The position numbers and the translations under genes are program-made. The notes under the pieces are model-generated. The model saw only the letters and a program-made list of their open reading frames with translations. It ran no database searches and was not told the DNA's origin. A stretch of 64,000 bases of DNA from Sphaerisporangium perillae (GTDB lineage Bacteria; Actinomycetota; Actinomycetes; Streptosporangiales; Streptosporangiaceae). Where the stretch lies: the NCBI RefSeq assembly GCF_023276435.1, contig NZ_JALLPO010000029.1, positions 1 to 64,000 of the forward strand, in the 5' to 3' direction. Position 1 is the stretch's first letter; each line of letters begins with the position of its first letter. This document shows positions 27,304 through 35,989 of the stretch, piece by piece.

Positions 27304-27311
27304 GTGCTTGT

Positions 27312-27371
27312 GCATTCGGCGCCGTGACGGCGGGGAGGGGTACGGCGATGCCGGCGCCGCCGTACGGCGGG
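27312..27371 (+). repeat. Dispersed intergenic repeat, copy A
   Basis: About 60 bp with two landmarks: CGGCGCCG near the start and GCCGGCGCCGCCGTACGGCGG at the end, the last part self-complementary. Similar copies occur at 31545-31604, 35906-35964 and, inverted, 35741-35797. This copy lies between the convergent monooxygenase and gamma-glutamyltransferase genes. Confidence 0.75.
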
Positions 27372-27433
27372 CAACCGGGCCGGCGTCCGTCAGGGGGACG
27401 CCGGCACCGATGTGTGGCCCGGTGGGTGGTTGT

Positions 27434-29335
27434 TCAGGGCTTGGCGGGGGTTACGACCAAGGCGCTGCCTCCGCCTCTCCTTGACGGCTCGGCGACGGCC
27501 TGGATCTTGCCCTTGCCGAGGAACTCGAGGCCGGTGGCCGCGCCGAGCTCGCCGGCCGGCGGGCCGGGGACGGTGGTCAGCGTGTGGCCCAGGGCGGTCA
27601 GCTCGGCGCCGTAGCGGTCGATGAACGCCTGCTCCGCCTGGGTCGCGGCGGCGTTCCGCTGGCTCGCCCTCGGCGCCGCCACCGCGTCGGGCAGCGACAT
27701 GCCGAACTCGTAGCGGTTGACGAGGATCTGCAGCACCGTCGTGATGATCGTCGCGCCGCCCGGCGAGCCGACCGCGAGGACGGGCTTGCCGCTCTTCAGC
27801 ACGATCGTCGGAGCCATCGACGAGCGGGGCCGCTTGCCGGGAGCCGGGAGGTTGGGGTCACCGGGAGCGGGGCCGAAGGTGAAGTCGGTCAGCTCGTTGT
27901 TCAGCAGGAACCCGCGGCCGGGGACGACGATGCCGTTGCCGCCGGTCGACTCGATCGTGATGTTGTACGCCGCGACGTCGCCCCAGCGGTCGGTCACCAC
28001 CAGGTGGGTGGTCTCCGGCCCCTCCGGCTTCTCCGCCTTGTCGGCGCCGGCCGTCTGGTCGATCTGGCCGGCCTTGTCCGCCGGGACGGCCTCGCCGGTG
28101 GCGCCGCCTGCCGGGCTGGGCTTGCCGGTCTCCAGGGACTGCCCCTCGAACTGGCAGCCGCCATAGGAGTCGTCGGGCGAGCCGGGAAGGGCCGGGTGCG
28201 GCATCGCGATGTCGCCGATCAGGCAGGCGCGTTCCTTGGCATAGCCCTCCGACAGCAGCCCCTTGAGCGGCACGTCCACGTAGTCGGAATCGCCCACGTA
28301 TTTGTTGCGGTCGGCGAAGGCCAGCCGGGACGCCTCCAGGTACTCGTGGAGGCCGACCTTGGGCAGCGCCTGCAGGATGTTCAGCGCCTCGCCGACCGTC
28401 GAGCCGCCGGAGGACGGCGGCGCCATGCCGTACACCTCCATCCCGCCGTAGTTCACCTTGGTCGGCGGGCGCTCCAGCGCGCGGTAGGCGCGAAGATCGG
28501 ACAGCTCCATCAGGCCCGGTCGGACGACCCGGGTGGCGCCCGGCCTGACCGGCGGCGCCTTGACCGTGGCCACGACCTCCTCGCCGAGCTTGCCGCCGTA
28601 CAGCCACTCGCCGCCCCTGCGGCCCAGCTCGCGGTACGTGGCCGCCAGGTCGGGGTTACGGAAGACCGAGCCGACGGGCGGCGGAGCGCCGTTCGGCAGG
28701 TACAGGGACGCGGTGGAGGTGAAGTCCGCGAAGCGGGCGGCGTTCTGCGCGGTCTGGTCGTAGAAGGTCTGGTCGACCGTGAAGCCGTTGGTGGCGACGT
28801 CGATGGCCGGCTGGAGCGCCTGCTTGAGCGAGATGGTGCCGAAGCGCTGGAGCGCCAGCTCCCACTGGGCCACGCTGCCGGGCACGCCGGCCGACAGTCC
28901 GCTGGTCACCGCGTCGTTGAACGGGATCGCGGCGCCGTTCTCCTGGAAGGAGGTCTCGGTCATGGCCTTCGGGGCCTTCTCGCGCCCGTCGATCGTGAAG
29001 ACCTTGCCGCGCCGGGCGTCGTAGTACACGATGAACCCGCCGCCGGCGAGCCCGGCGGAGTAGGGCTCGGTGACGCCGAGCGTGGCGGCTCCGGCGACCG
29101 CCGCGTCCATGGCGTTGCCCCCGCGTTTCAGCACGCCCAAGGCGGCCTTGCTGGCGTCCAGGTCGACGGTCGCGACGGCCCCGCCGTACCCCGTGGCGAC
29201 GGGCGCCTTGGTGGCGGGCTGTCCAGGCGAGAGACCTTCGGCAGGCGGGGTGGCCTGGGCGTTTCCGGGTGGCGCGATGAGTGCTAAAGAGGCGGCGACC
29301 CCGACGAGGGGAACGGTCAGACGGCGAAAGCTCAT
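27434..29335 (-). CDS. ggt: Gamma-glutamyltransferase
   Basis: 633 residues, exported and autoproteolytic. It hydrolyses or transfers the gamma-glutamyl group of glutathione-like peptides. A signal peptide (LTVPLVGVAASLALIAPPGNA) precedes the large-subunit region with GGNAMDAAVAGAATLGV and GLAGGGFIVYYD. The self-cleavage Thr, the small-subunit N-terminus, is in ETTHLVVTD at about residue 442, and PRSSMAPTIV and GSPGGATI follow. ATG 29335 has GAGG seven bases upstream; an extension to 29548 is unlikely. A ~40-residue Gly/Ala/Lys-rich insert lies just before the cleavage site. Divergent from a two-component system. Confidence 0.93.
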   Translation of the reverse strand: MSFRRLTVPLVGVAASLALIAPPGNAQATPPAEGLSPGQPATKAPVATGYGGAVATVDLDASKAALGVLKRGGNAMDAAVAGAATLGVTEPYSAGLAGGGFIVYYDARRGKVFTIDGREKAPKAMTETSFQENGAAIPFNDAVTSGLSAGVPGSVAQWELALQRFGTISLKQALQPAIDVATNGFTVDQTFYDQTAQNAARFADFTSTASLYLPNGAPPPVGSVFRNPDLAATYRELGRRGGEWLYGGKLGEEVVATVKAPPVRPGATRVVRPGLMELSDLRAYRALERPPTKVNYGGMEVYGMAPPSSGGSTVGEALNILQALPKVGLHEYLEASRLAFADRNKYVGDSDYVDVPLKGLLSEGYAKERACLIGDIAMPHPALPGSPDDSYGGCQFEGQSLETGKPSPAGGATGEAVPADKAGQIDQTAGADKAEKPEGPETTHLVVTDRWGDVAAYNITIESTGGNGIVVPGRGFLLNNELTDFTFGPAPGDPNLPAPGKRPRSSMAPTIVLKSGKPVLAVGSPGGATIITTVLQILVNRYEFGMSLPDAVAAPRASQRNAAATQAEQAFIDRYGAELTALGHTLTTVPGPPAGELGAATGLEFLGKGKIQAVAEPSRRGGGSALVVTPAKP

Positions 29336-29577
29336 GGCGGACCTCATTCCTAGATCGCACCAGCATTGACTCACAGCCTCACAACCGCGGTCAATAATGA
29401 TCAAAACGTACGAGGCGGGCCGTACCGTCACACGCGCGTTGACTGGAGTGCACGGAGCGTAGCGCAAAGTACGGCACAACGGCTCCGCGCCCGCCTCGGC
29501 CCGTACGACCGGCACCGTAGGCGGCACTGCCACGCTGGGACGATGCACTGGTCAACGCGCTGACGTAACGTTCTCGG

Positions 29578-30738
29578 GTGCGCACGAAACGTCCCCATTG
29601 GTTCGGCCCCATGCTGCCGCTCATGGTCGCCATGATCCAGGTCTGGGGTTCGGTGAGCGCGCAGAGGGGCCAGGTCGACCCGGCGGACCCCCACACCCGC
29701 GTCGTCCTCGACCCGTTGGGCTTCGCGCTGCTGACGGCGGCGCCGCTGGCGCTCGTCATGCGGCGGGCCCACCCGGTGGCGACGCTGTGGTCGGTCACCG
29801 CCGCCACCACTTTCTACGTCTACAAGGGCTACGCCTACGGCCCGGTCTTCCTCAGCCCGATCATCGCGATCTTCAACGCCGTGCTGACCGGGCACCGCCG
29901 GGCCGCCTACCTCGCGGCGGGCGCCCTGTGGCTGTTCTTCGTCGGCTACGCCATCTGGCTACTCCCGAACCCGCAGGGGTGGTTCCACCACGCGAGCATC
30001 GGCGCGATCATCCTGGTCGTGCTGACCGTCTCCGAAGTCGTCCGCGCCCGCCGCGACCAGCGCAGGGAGCGCGACCGGGTGGAGCAGGAGGAGGCCAGGC
30101 GGCAGGCCAGCGAGGAGCGCCTGTCCATGGCGCAGGAACTGCACGACGTCCTCGGGCACAGCATCTCCCTCATCCACGTCCAGGCGTCCACGGCGCTGCA
30201 CCTCATGGACGAGCATCCCGAGCAGGCGCGCACGGCCCTGACGACCATCAAGCAGGCCAGCAAGGACGTGCTGACCGAGATGCGGTCGCTGCTCGGCGTG
30301 CTCCGCGACGGCGCTCCGCGCTCCCCCACCGCGGATCTGGGCCAGCTCGACGAGCTCATCGAGCGCAGTGGCCCCGCCGTCGGCATGGAGATCGTCGGTA
30401 CGCCCCGTCCGCTGCCGCCAGGGGTCGAGCGCGCCGCCTACCGCATCGTCCAGGAGTCGCTCACCAACATCACCAAGCACGCGCCGGGCGCACGGGCCAC
30501 GGTGACGCTCACCTACGGCCCAGAGCAGCTCTCCATCCGCGTCGACGACAGCGGCGCCACCGTGCCGAGCGCGCTGACCGGCGAAGGCGGCGGCAACGGC
30601 ATCCCCGGCATGCGCGAGCGCGCCACCGCGCTGGGCGGATCACTGACCGCCGGTCCCCACCGGTCGGGCTTCCGGGTCGAGGCCCGGCTCCCCATCCCGC
30701 CGATGGCGGGCACCGAACTCCCCGAGGACACCGATTGA
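29578..30738 (+). CDS. NarL/DesK-type sensor histidine kinase
   Basis: 386 residues. About four to five N-terminal membrane segments, a coiled stretch (ARRDQRRERDRVEQEEAR), then a HisKA_3 dimerisation domain with the phospho-His in MAQELHDVLGHSISLIHV (about residue 188) and a C-terminal ATPase (RIVQESLTNITKHAP, GNGIPGMRERATALGG). It senses an unknown signal at the membrane. GTG 29578. Its TGA overlaps the start of the response regulator, so the two are translationally coupled. Confidence 0.9.
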   Translation: MRTKRPHWFGPMLPLMVAMIQVWGSVSAQRGQVDPADPHTRVVLDPLGFALLTAAPLALVMRRAHPVATLWSVTAATTFYVYKGYAYGPVFLSPIIAIFNAVLTGHRRAAYLAAGALWLFFVGYAIWLLPNPQGWFHHASIGAIILVVLTVSEVVRARRDQRRERDRVEQEEARRQASEERLSMAQELHDVLGHSISLIHVQASTALHLMDEHPEQARTALTTIKQASKDVLTEMRSLLGVLRDGAPRSPTADLGQLDELIERSGPAVGMEIVGTPRPLPPGVERAAYRIVQESLTNITKHAPGARATVTLTYGPEQLSIRVDDSGATVPSALTGEGGGNGIPGMRERATALGGSLTAGPHRSGFRVEARLPIPPMAGTELPEDTD

Positions 30739-31382
30739 TCAAGATACTGCTGGCCGACGACCAGGCCCTCGTACGGGCGGGCTTCCGCGCTCTGCTCGAC
30801 GCCCAGGACGGCATGACCGTGGTGGCCGAAGCCGGGAACGGGGCCGAGGCCGTCCAGCTCGCCGAGCGGCACGCGCCCGACCTGGTCCTGATGGACATCC
30901 GCATGCCCGGCATGGACGGCCTCACCGCCACCCGGCGGATGCCCACCACTGTGAAGGTCATCATCCTGACGACCTTCGAGCTGGACGAGTACGTCTTCGA
31001 GGCGCTGCGAGGCGGGGCCAGCGGCTTCCTGGTCAAGGACACCGAACCCGCCGAGCTGATCCAGGCGGTCCGCGTCGTCGCCGCGGGCGAGGCGCTGCTG
31101 TCGCCCAGCGTGACCCGGCGGCTGATCGCCGAATACGCCTCCCGGGCCAAGGAACCCCGGCCGACGGCCGGCCTGGACCAGCTCACCGAGCGCGAACGCG
31201 AGGTTCTGACGCTGGTCGGCACCGGGATGACCAACGACGAGATCGCCGCCAAGCTGTTCATGGCCCCCGCCACGGCCAAGACCCACGTGAGCCGAGCCAT
31301 GATGAAGCTCCACGCCCGCGACCGCGCCCAGCTCGTCGTCATCGCCTACGAGTCCGGCCTGGTCAAACCCGGCTGGATCTAA
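30735..31382 (+). CDS. NarL/FixJ family response regulator
   Basis: 215 residues. Receiver: IKILLADDQALVRAG, phosphoacceptor Asp in LVLMDIRMPGMDG, and Lys in GFLVKDTEPAEL. C-terminal LuxR-type helix-turn-helix: LTEREREVLTLVGTGMTNDE, IAAKLFMAPATAKTHVSR. The start is TTG 30735, overlapping the kinase stop as TTGA; no other start fits the conserved N-terminus. Regulated genes are unknown. A C-rich direct repeat follows directly after the stop. Confidence 0.92.
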   Translation: MIKILLADDQALVRAGFRALLDAQDGMTVVAEAGNGAEAVQLAERHAPDLVLMDIRMPGMDGLTATRRMPTTVKVIILTTFELDEYVFEALRGGASGFLVKDTEPAELIQAVRVVAAGEALLSPSVTRRLIAEYASRAKEPRPTAGLDQLTEREREVLTLVGTGMTNDEIAAKLFMAPATAKTHVSRAMMKLHARDRAQLVVIAYESGLVKPGWI

Positions 31383-31400
31383 CCCAACCACCACCCTCAC

Positions 31401-31470
31401 CCCGCCCCCGAACCCAGCCAGCACACTCACCCCCCGGCCCCGCCCCCGAACCCAGCCAGCACACTCACCC
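31401..31470. repeat. C-rich direct repeat, two copies, period 37
   Basis: 33-bp copies at 31401-31433 and 31438-31470 (core CGAACCCAGCCAGCACACTC) immediately after the response regulator stop. They resemble the arrays at 12-79 and 27137-27303 in composition and placement. Confidence 0.85.
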
Positions 31471-31544
31471 CCTGACCCCGCCCCGGACCGAGCGATCACA
31501 TACCTCTGCCGGGACGCCCCCTACCTCCCGCCCCCACGGGCCCT

Positions 31545-31604
31545 CATCTCGGCGCCGGTACGGCGGGTCGAGAAACGGCGAAGACGGCGCCGCCGTACGG
31601 CGGG
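31545..31604 (+). repeat. Dispersed intergenic repeat, copy B
   Basis: 60 bp with CGGCGCCGGTACGGCGGGTC at the start and GACGGCGCCGCCGTACGGCG at the end, matching copies A, C and D. It lies in the 302-bp gap between the response regulator and the HD gene. Confidence 0.75.
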
Positions 31605-31684
31605 TGAGCGGTGAAGCTCGGCGGAAACCCGTCCGAACTGAGCCCGCCTCGTCCTGGTTCGACCGACACGGGCAGGCTTGGGGC

Positions 31685-32293
31685 ATGAGACTCGACGACA
31701 TCGTGATCCCCGACAGCCCGGCCGCCCGCGCGGCGCTCGAAGTGGCCACGGCCTACTGCTCCCCCGCCCTCCTGAACCACTCCGTGCGCTCCTACCTCTG
31801 GGCCGCCTCCTACGCCGAGCCGAACGGCATCGGCTTCGACGCGGAGCTGCTCTACGTCTCGGCGCTGCTGCACGACATCGGCCTGGTCAAGGAGTTCGAC
31901 AGCCACACGGTGCCGTTCGAGGAGGCCGGCGGCCACGTCGCCTGGGTGTTCGGCGCGGCGGCCGGCTGGCCGGCCGAACGGCGCACCCGCGCTTCCGAGG
32001 TGATCGTGCGCCACATGTGGGACCGCGTGGACGTCACCGAGGACCCCGAAGGGCACCTGCTAGAGCTGGCGACCGGCCTGGACATCTCCGGACGGCGGCC
32101 CGAAGCCTGGCCCGCCGCGCTGCGCGCCGAGGTGCTCGGACGGCTGCCGCGTCTGGACCTGGGCAAGGAGTTCACCGCGTGCTTCCAGGACCAGGCCGAG
32201 CGCAAGCCCGGCAGCACCGCGGGCCAGGCGGTCGGCAGCGGGATCGCCGGCCGCATCGCCGCCAACCCCCTGGAGGCCGCCGAACAGGCCTGA
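31685..32293 (+). CDS. HD domain-containing hydrolase
   Basis: 202 residues of the cyanamide hydratase-like HD group. Metal ligands are suggested by LLNHSVRSYLWA, the HD doublet in SALLHDIGLV, and VRHMWDRVD. HD proteins are metal-dependent phosphohydrolases or hydratases; the substrate is not predictable. ATG 31685 begins the conserved region (RLDDIVIPDSPAA). The nearest + strand neighbour downstream is an unrelated SHOCT protein. Confidence 0.82.
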   Translation: MRLDDIVIPDSPAARAALEVATAYCSPALLNHSVRSYLWAASYAEPNGIGFDAELLYVSALLHDIGLVKEFDSHTVPFEEAGGHVAWVFGAAAGWPAERRTRASEVIVRHMWDRVDVTEDPEGHLLELATGLDISGRRPEAWPAALRAEVLGRLPRLDLGKEFTACFQDQAERKPGSTAGQAVGSGIAGRIAANPLEAAEQA

Positions 32294-32508
32294 CCGCGAG
32301 CGTGCGCACCTCCGTGGAAGGGAGCCGCGAGCTGAGTGAGGTACACCCCTGGGAGCGGGCCGAGCACGAGCGGACGTACGACGGCGGACGTAGGGCCGGC
32401 CGGGCGAGGGCCCTCGGGCGCGGTACCGCGGGACGCGCCTCTGGGGCGATGGCAGGCGGGCGCGGGCGGAGCAGTGTTGAAGGCATCCGAACGAGTGAGG
32501 AGAAGCAG

Positions 32509-32787
32509 ATGCCTTACGCACATTGGGCTCCCGGGCCGTGGTGGCCGATCATCCCGCTCTTCTGGGCGCTGTTCTGGGTGACCCTGGTGGTGATGGTCTT
32601 CCGGGCCCGCGGCCGCGGCTGGGGGCCGTTCGCCGGCGCGAGCGCCGGCCCTCCGTGGGCGGGCCGTGCCACCGCCTCCCCCACCGCGTCGGCCGAGAAG
32701 ATCCTGGCCGAGCGGTACGCCAAGGGAGAACTGAGCGACGAGGAGTACTTCGAGCGCATCTCGGTGCTCAAGGGAGGCTCGGCGTAG
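32509..32787 (+). CDS. SHOCT domain membrane protein
   Basis: 92 residues: an N-terminal Trp-rich membrane segment (PWWPIIPLFWALFWVTLVVM), an Arg/Gly/Pro-rich spacer, and a C-terminal SHOCT motif (EKILAERYAKGELSDEEYFE). SHOCT is a short oligomerisation module common at protein termini. ATG 32509 has AGGAGAAG upstream. Function is unknown. Confidence 0.82.
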   Translation: MPYAHWAPGPWWPIIPLFWALFWVTLVVMVFRARGRGWGPFAGASAGPPWAGRATASPTASAEKILAERYAKGELSDEEYFERISVLKGGSA

Positions 32788-32881
32788 AGACACCGTCGTA
32801 CGAGGGTTAGCGAACTGTCACTGGCCGTCACCGAAACCGTCGGTTACCTTCCGCAAGGGACCTCTTACGGAGGAGGATCGC

Positions 32882-32995
32882 GTGGATCCACGGTCACGAC
32901 CGCCCGGAACCTCACGGGAGAGAGCCAGAGCATCGTCGGCGATGGTCGCAGGGGCCGCGGAGCCTGCCGGAGTCCCATCGGCCTGCCGAGCGTGA
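32882..32995 (+). CDS. Candidate leader peptide of the metal transporter gene
   Basis: A 37-codon frame starts at GTG 32882, preceded by GGAGGAGG at ideal spacing, the best ribosome binding site in this gap. It ends TGA at 32993-32995, overlapping the transporter's GTG as GTGA. The peptide (start MDPRSRPPGTSRERARASSA) is basic then Ala-rich, with one Cys near the end. No homologue is recognised. The arrangement suggests translational coupling, or a mis-set start of the next gene. Confidence 0.45.
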   Translation: MDPRSRPPGTSRERARASSAMVAGAAEPAGVPSACRA

Positions 32996-34203
32996 CCCCG
33001 GCCGCCCTCTTCGCCGCAGGCCTCCTGGCGGGTCTCGTCGCGGGTACCGCGTCCTGCACGGCGGTGCAGGGCGGCCTGCTGATCGACCTCGCCCGCCGCC
33101 CTGCCCGCTCGGACCCGGCGGAGGCCCGCACAAGCGGTTCGCCGGGGTCCGCGGCTGTGGTGGCGGCGTTCATCGGAGGGCGCCTGGCGTCGCACACGCT
33201 GGCGGGCGCGCTGCTCGGCCTGCTCGGCGACGCCGTGCGGCTTCCGCCGCCCGCGCGGGCGGTGCTGCTCATGGGGGCCGGCACCGCCGTGATCGTCTTC
33301 GCGGTACGGGTCGCCAGGAACGCCGGCGCCCGGCCCGCGTGCTCCCCGGGCCACGACTGCACGGCCTCAGCCGGCGCACCGCCGGGTACGGACGCGGGGC
33401 GAACCCCAGAACCTCGGGGCACGGCGATGGAGGAAGACGCGCCGACAAGGCCCGGAGTGATGGTGAGGCTATGGGGGATGCCGCGACCGGAGGGCCGAAG
33501 AGCGGCGCGGTCGTGGGTGTGGGGAGTGGCGCGGCCGAGTGTGCTGGGAGCGGTGACGGTCCTGATCCCCTGCGGGGTGACGCTGAGCACCGAGGCCGTG
33601 GCCGTCTCGACCGGGTCCTGGCTCGGGGGCGCGGCCGTCATGGCCGGCTTCGTCACCGGCACCGCTCCGGGGTTCGCACTGCTCGGCCTGCTGGTCCGCC
33701 GGGTCGCCACCAGGAGGCTCGCGACCCTCGCCGCGGCGGGAGCATTGCTGGCCGGTGCGGTGACCGTCGTCGCCGGGCTGCGCCTCGGCGGCTGGGCACC
33801 GGATGTGGGCGGGTCCAAAGGTGCGGGCGACCAGGCGGCGGCCGCCGTCTCCGGAGCCGCGGCCTCGGCTCTGGTGATCCGCCCGGACGGCACGCAGGTC
33901 CTCACCATCTGGTCGACGGACCGCGGCTACCGTCCAGGCGTCGCCGCCATCGAGGCGGGACGGCCCACGGAGATCGTCTTTCGCACCAGCGAGAACCATG
34001 GATGCACGCGGGCGCTGACCATTCAGGGACAGGACATCACGCTTCCGGTGACCGGGCAGCAGACCGTACGGCTCGCGCCGCAACCCTCGGGGAGGCTCCG
34101 TTACGTCTGCGGAATGGGGATGTATGTCGGATTTATCGACATAAACAAACCACTATCTTCCGGCGTCCAGGCCGTGTCAACAGACATGCATCAGGGAGGT
34201 TAG
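32992..34203 (+). CDS. TauE/DsbD-like transporter with C-terminal cupredoxin domain
   Basis: 403 residues. Six or so membrane segments of the urease-accessory/DsbD_2 type carry Cys motifs VAGTASCTAVQGG and VTVLIPCGVTL, the sites these proteins use for metal or thiol transfer. After a last helix near residue 260 comes an extracytoplasmic cupredoxin-like domain with probable copper ligands in ENHGCTRALTI and RYVCGMGMYVGFI. This suggests copper export or delivery across the membrane. A ~50-residue hydrophilic loop (residues 115-165) separates the two membrane halves. GTG 32992 overlaps the stop of a short upstream frame. Distinguishing efflux from delivery is not possible here. Confidence 0.8.
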   Translation: MTPAALFAAGLLAGLVAGTASCTAVQGGLLIDLARRPARSDPAEARTSGSPGSAAVVAAFIGGRLASHTLAGALLGLLGDAVRLPPPARAVLLMGAGTAVIVFAVRVARNAGARPACSPGHDCTASAGAPPGTDAGRTPEPRGTAMEEDAPTRPGVMVRLWGMPRPEGRRAARSWVWGVARPSVLGAVTVLIPCGVTLSTEAVAVSTGSWLGGAAVMAGFVTGTAPGFALLGLLVRRVATRRLATLAAAGALLAGAVTVVAGLRLGGWAPDVGGSKGAGDQAAAAVSGAAASALVIRPDGTQVLTIWSTDRGYRPGVAAIEAGRPTEIVFRTSENHGCTRALTIQGQDITLPVTGQQTVRLAPQPSGRLRYVCGMGMYVGFIDINKPLSSGVQAVSTDMHQGG

Positions 34204-34285
34204 GCGGGTCAAACGCGTTCCGCCGGACGGCAAGAAGCTGTCGATTATGTTCCATGTCTTTGGATCACGTGCGACTCTTTCCCCC

Positions 34286-35728
34286 ATGACGTGGTGGCAT
34301 GGTGAACCGGAGGCGGCCGTCGCGGGCCCCGTCGTGCCGATGCCCCGCGCGTCCCAGCCCCCGCTTCACGAGCCGGGCGAGCCCAGCGAGGCCGAACTGC
34401 TGGGCGCCGCGCAGGCCGGTGACGCCGGGGCGGCCCACCGGCTCGGCCGCCTGTACGCCCAGCGCGGCGACCGGTCGGCGGCACGCCACTGGTGGGAGCG
34501 GGCCGCCGGAGCCGGGAACATCGACAGCGCCTACAACCTCGGCATCTGGCACGAGAAACACGGCAGCCTCGACGAGGCGATCACCTGGTACGAGCTGGCG
34601 GCCGGAGCGGGAGACGCCGAGGCCGCCGTCAACCTGGCCACCCTGCTGCTGGAGCAGCGCGGAGACGTCGGCGGCGCGCGCCAGTGGTTCGAGACCGCCG
34701 CCGGCGCCGGTTCGCGGCCGGCTGCCCGACGCCTGGCCCTGCTCTGCGAGGACGTCGGCGACATCGTGGCGGCCCGCGACTGGCATCATCGCGCGGCCTC
34801 GGCCGGAGACCTCGCCTCCGCGCACGACCTCGCCTTCATGAACTACGCCTCCGGCGACGAGGCGCAGGCACGCGGATGGTGGGAGTACGCGGCCCGCGGC
34901 GGGCATGCCGACGCCGCGTACTACCTGGGGAGGCTGCTGCACGCCGACCGTGACCCGGAGGGCGCGGAGGCGCTGTACCGCCTGGCCGCCAAGGTCGACC
35001 ATCCGGGAGCGGCCTCCCAGCTCGGCAGGCTGGCCCTGGCACGCCGCGACCTGCGCACCGCGCGCGCGTGGTTCGAGCGGGCCGCGCATCTCGGCAGGGT
35101 CGAGGACCAGCGCATGGCCGGGTTCGTCTGCGTCGAGCTGGAGGACCCGCGTGCGGCGAGCCACTGGTTCGGACGGGCGGCCGCCAGCGGCGATCCCGAG
35201 GCCGCCTACAACTTCGGGTTGCTTCTCATCGCCGAGCACAACGACCTGCGAGGCGGGCAGCACTGGCTCCGCCAGGCCGCCATGCACGGGCACCACGGCG
35301 CGGCGGCGGAGCTCGGCACGCTGCGGTCGGTCATCGGGGGCCAGAGCGGCCAGAGCGCGGAGTCGGCGCAATGGCCGGCCGACCAGGCGGCCCCGCTGTG
35401 GGACCGCCCCGTCGAGCCGGAGCTGCTGGCCCGTGCCGAGCTCGCCGTCGCGGCGGCGGGCAGACGCGGCGGCACCGTGCTGCGCCTGGCCGACCTCACC
35501 GAGATCCTCGGCACCTGGGACCTGCTCACCCGCCGGCTGCGCGAACCCGTCGACGTGGTGACCTGGCTGACCGACCAGAGCGGCCTGCACGCCGGCGCGG
35601 TGGAGCACCTCGGCTCGGTGCGGACGACGTTGCTCCGCCCCGGCACCGCCCCCTGGCCGACCCCGGCCGAGGTCGAGCACGTCCTCGCGACCTCCCGCCA
35701 ACTCCGCAAACGCCTCGGCCTCACCTGA
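34286..35728 (+). CDS. Sel1/TPR-repeat protein
   Basis: 480 residues. About ten Sel1-like helical repeats (residues ~40-350), each with patterns such as AHRLGRLYAQRGD, SAYNLGIWHEKHG, AAYYLGRLLHADRD and AAYNFGLLLIAEHN. They form a scaffold for protein binding. A distinct C-terminal part (DLTEILGTWDLLTRRLREPV) is unassigned. No signal peptide. ATG 34286 is chosen; the frame is open from 34247. Single gene, role unknown. Confidence 0.82.
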   Translation: MTWWHGEPEAAVAGPVVPMPRASQPPLHEPGEPSEAELLGAAQAGDAGAAHRLGRLYAQRGDRSAARHWWERAAGAGNIDSAYNLGIWHEKHGSLDEAITWYELAAGAGDAEAAVNLATLLLEQRGDVGGARQWFETAAGAGSRPAARRLALLCEDVGDIVAARDWHHRAASAGDLASAHDLAFMNYASGDEAQARGWWEYAARGGHADAAYYLGRLLHADRDPEGAEALYRLAAKVDHPGAASQLGRLALARRDLRTARAWFERAAHLGRVEDQRMAGFVCVELEDPRAASHWFGRAAASGDPEAAYNFGLLLIAEHNDLRGGQHWLRQAAMHGHHGAAAELGTLRSVIGGQSGQSAESAQWPADQAAPLWDRPVEPELLARAELAVAAAGRRGGTVLRLADLTEILGTWDLLTRRLREPVDVVTWLTDQSGLHAGAVEHLGSVRTTLLRPGTAPWPTPAEVEHVLATSRQLRKRLGLT

Positions 35729-35740
35729 GCCGTCACCGGC

Positions 35741-35797
35741 ACCCGCCGTACAGCGGCGCCGGCTTCACCGCGCCTCATCCCACCGACGCGGCGCCGG
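35741..35797 (-). repeat. Dispersed intergenic repeat, copy D (inverted)
   Basis: Read on the minus strand it has CGGCGCCGCGTCGG then GCCGGCGCCGCTGTACGGCG, matching copies A-C. It starts 12 bp after the Sel1 gene stop. With copy C (35906-35964) it forms imperfect inverted ends of a ~225-bp segment, as in a MITE. Together they fill the 261-bp gap before the alanine dehydrogenase gene. Confidence 0.7.
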
Positions 35798-35905
35798 GAT
35801 GGGACAACCTGACAGCCGGTAGAGACAACGGACGTCACCTGCCTCTACGGCACCCACGCACCTCCCCAGGCCACCTTCACGGTTCCACCCGACCGTGGGG
35901 CTCGT

Positions 35906-35964
35906 CATGCGGCGCCGGGTCGGCGAGAAGCGGTGCGGCGGTGCCGGCGCCGTCGTACGGCGGC
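35906..35964 (+). repeat. Dispersed intergenic repeat, copy C
   Basis: 59 bp with CGGCGCCGGGTCGGCG then GTGCCGGCGCCGTCGTACGG. It lies 25 bp past the alanine dehydrogenase stop and is inverted relative to copy D. Confidence 0.72.
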
Positions 35965-35989
35965 GCGCCTGGTTAGCGGGCGGGGCTCG

